From NCBI GenBank assembly GCA_903844645.1, contig CAIMUP010000104.1, positions 37,246 through 101,245 of the forward strand: a DNA stretch of 64,000 nucleotides. Reading direction: 5' to 3'. This stretch comes from an uncultured Bacteroidota bacterium (GTDB taxonomy: Bacteria; Bacteroidota; Bacteroidia; AKYH767-A; JABDAW01). Numbering within the stretch: position 1 is the stretch's first letter; every line of letters begins with the position of its first letter. The position numbers and the translations under genes are program-made. Of the stretch, positions 63,640-64,000 are shown in pieces. Below the pieces are notes generated by a model, which was given only the letters and a program-made list of their open reading frames with translations, searched no databases and was not told the DNA's origin.

Positions 63640-63825
63640 TGGTGTGCATTTGCGATTCAACGGTTAGAAAATGCGATTCATCGGTTAGAAAATACGATTG
63701 AGCGGTTAGAAAATATAATTCATCGGTTAGAAAGTGTGATTCGGCGGTTAGAAAGTGTGATTCAGCGGTTAGAAAATGCGATTGAGCGGTTAGAAAATGC
63801 GATTCGGCGGTATTTTACGTGTAGA
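63640..63825. repeat. Array O: 21-bp tandem repeat, 8 copies
   Basis: CGGTTAGAAA cores start at 63661, 63682, 63703, 63724, 63745, 63766, 63787 and 63808, the last partial. It is the second array in the same gap, with an unrelated consensus. The 220 bp between arrays N and O show no feature. Confidence 0.96.
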
Positions 63826-63939
63826 ATTCTTGGGGAAGGGAAATTTTATTAGCCCCTGAAAGGAGAATTTATCGTCTTCAAAAGGGAAATTTTATACATG
63901 ATACTTGTTATGTCTAAACTCTTTTGTATTATTGCAGCG

Positions 63940-64000
63940 ATGAAAAGGAAATTAATAAGGGATTCGAGGAAGGGAATGGATGGGGTACTAACATCATGGT
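63940..64000 (+). CDS. Start of a gene cut by the window edge
   Basis: Twenty codons are visible from an ATG (M-K-R-K-L-I-R-D-S-R-K-G-M-D-G-V-L-T-S-W), open to the window end. It is preceded by TATTATTG (63927-63934; one mismatch to TAnnTTTG) with 5 nt between it and the ATG, the near-leaderless layout seen at other genes here. The product cannot be identified from this fragment. Confidence 0.45.
   Translation, partial: MKRKLIRDSRKGMDGVLTSW

Overview
The window is about 64 kb of low-GC chromosomal DNA from a member of the Bacteroidota. The evidence is type IX secretion (T9SS) C-terminal sorting domains of both types, the lineage promoter element TAnnTTTG, a type III glutamine synthetase, DUF4290 next to murA, a GWxTD protein, and CHU_C / PKD / SBBP giant surface proteins. 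It looks like core chromosome: no integrase, transposase, phage module or CRISPR array is visible. I would place it in class Bacteroidia in the broad sense (Chitinophagales/Sphingobacteriales-like) and cannot go lower.

Layout. 0-4.1 kb: thrS-infC-rpmI-rplT (minus strand), with infC starting at an AUU codon. 4.2-10.2 kb: a periplasmic metal-binding protein with an outer-membrane barrel, small hypotheticals, a DnaQ-exonuclease remnant, an SPFH protein and purM. 10.6-19.7 kb: a PorE-like OmpA/PD40 protein, glutamine synthetase III, a patatin phospholipase and a UbiD decarboxylase. 20.2-25.3 kb: a T9SS cargo protein, then polysaccharide genes (deacetylase, WecA/TagO-like transferase, Wzi-like barrel). 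25.8-43 kb: five T9SS cargo proteins, one with a G14 tract in its 5' coding end, plus a lipoprotein. 43.2-55.1 kb: murA, DUF4290, tRNA-Ser, GWxTD protein, glycosyltransferase, inactive M16 homologue, rpmH, hydrolase, hypotheticals, LRR protein, ribF and a GT87 mannosyltransferase-like protein. 55.4-57.6 kb: another T9SS cargo protein. 58.2-63 kb: rpsL-rpsG-fusA-rpsJ-rplC-rplD, which ends at a terminator straight after rplD instead of running on into rplW-rplB.

The most unusual content is between the genes. Nearly every large intergenic gap holds a tandem array of its own, with a consensus unrelated to the other arrays but the same period: 21 bp, or 42 or 84 bp (multiples of 21). I count 14 such arrays in 64 kb, with repeat phase kept exactly, without indels, for up to about 600 bp. 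Several units carry a dyad, some with compensatory changes, and some arrays show a 42-bp higher-order alternation. Twenty-one bp is two turns of B-DNA. All 14 lie on the 5' side of at least one gene. I know of no described system with this property, and it is the main candidate for an undescribed system here.

Three other dispersed non-coding families lie in the gaps: seven imperfect hairpins of 40-55 bp with covarying stems and a conserved internal loop; short GC-rich palindromes followed by an ATATTNNTAG-like tail; and two inverted copies of a ~140 bp GC-rich element. Several genes have the promoter -7 element only 4-6 nt before the ATG, suggesting leaderless mRNAs.
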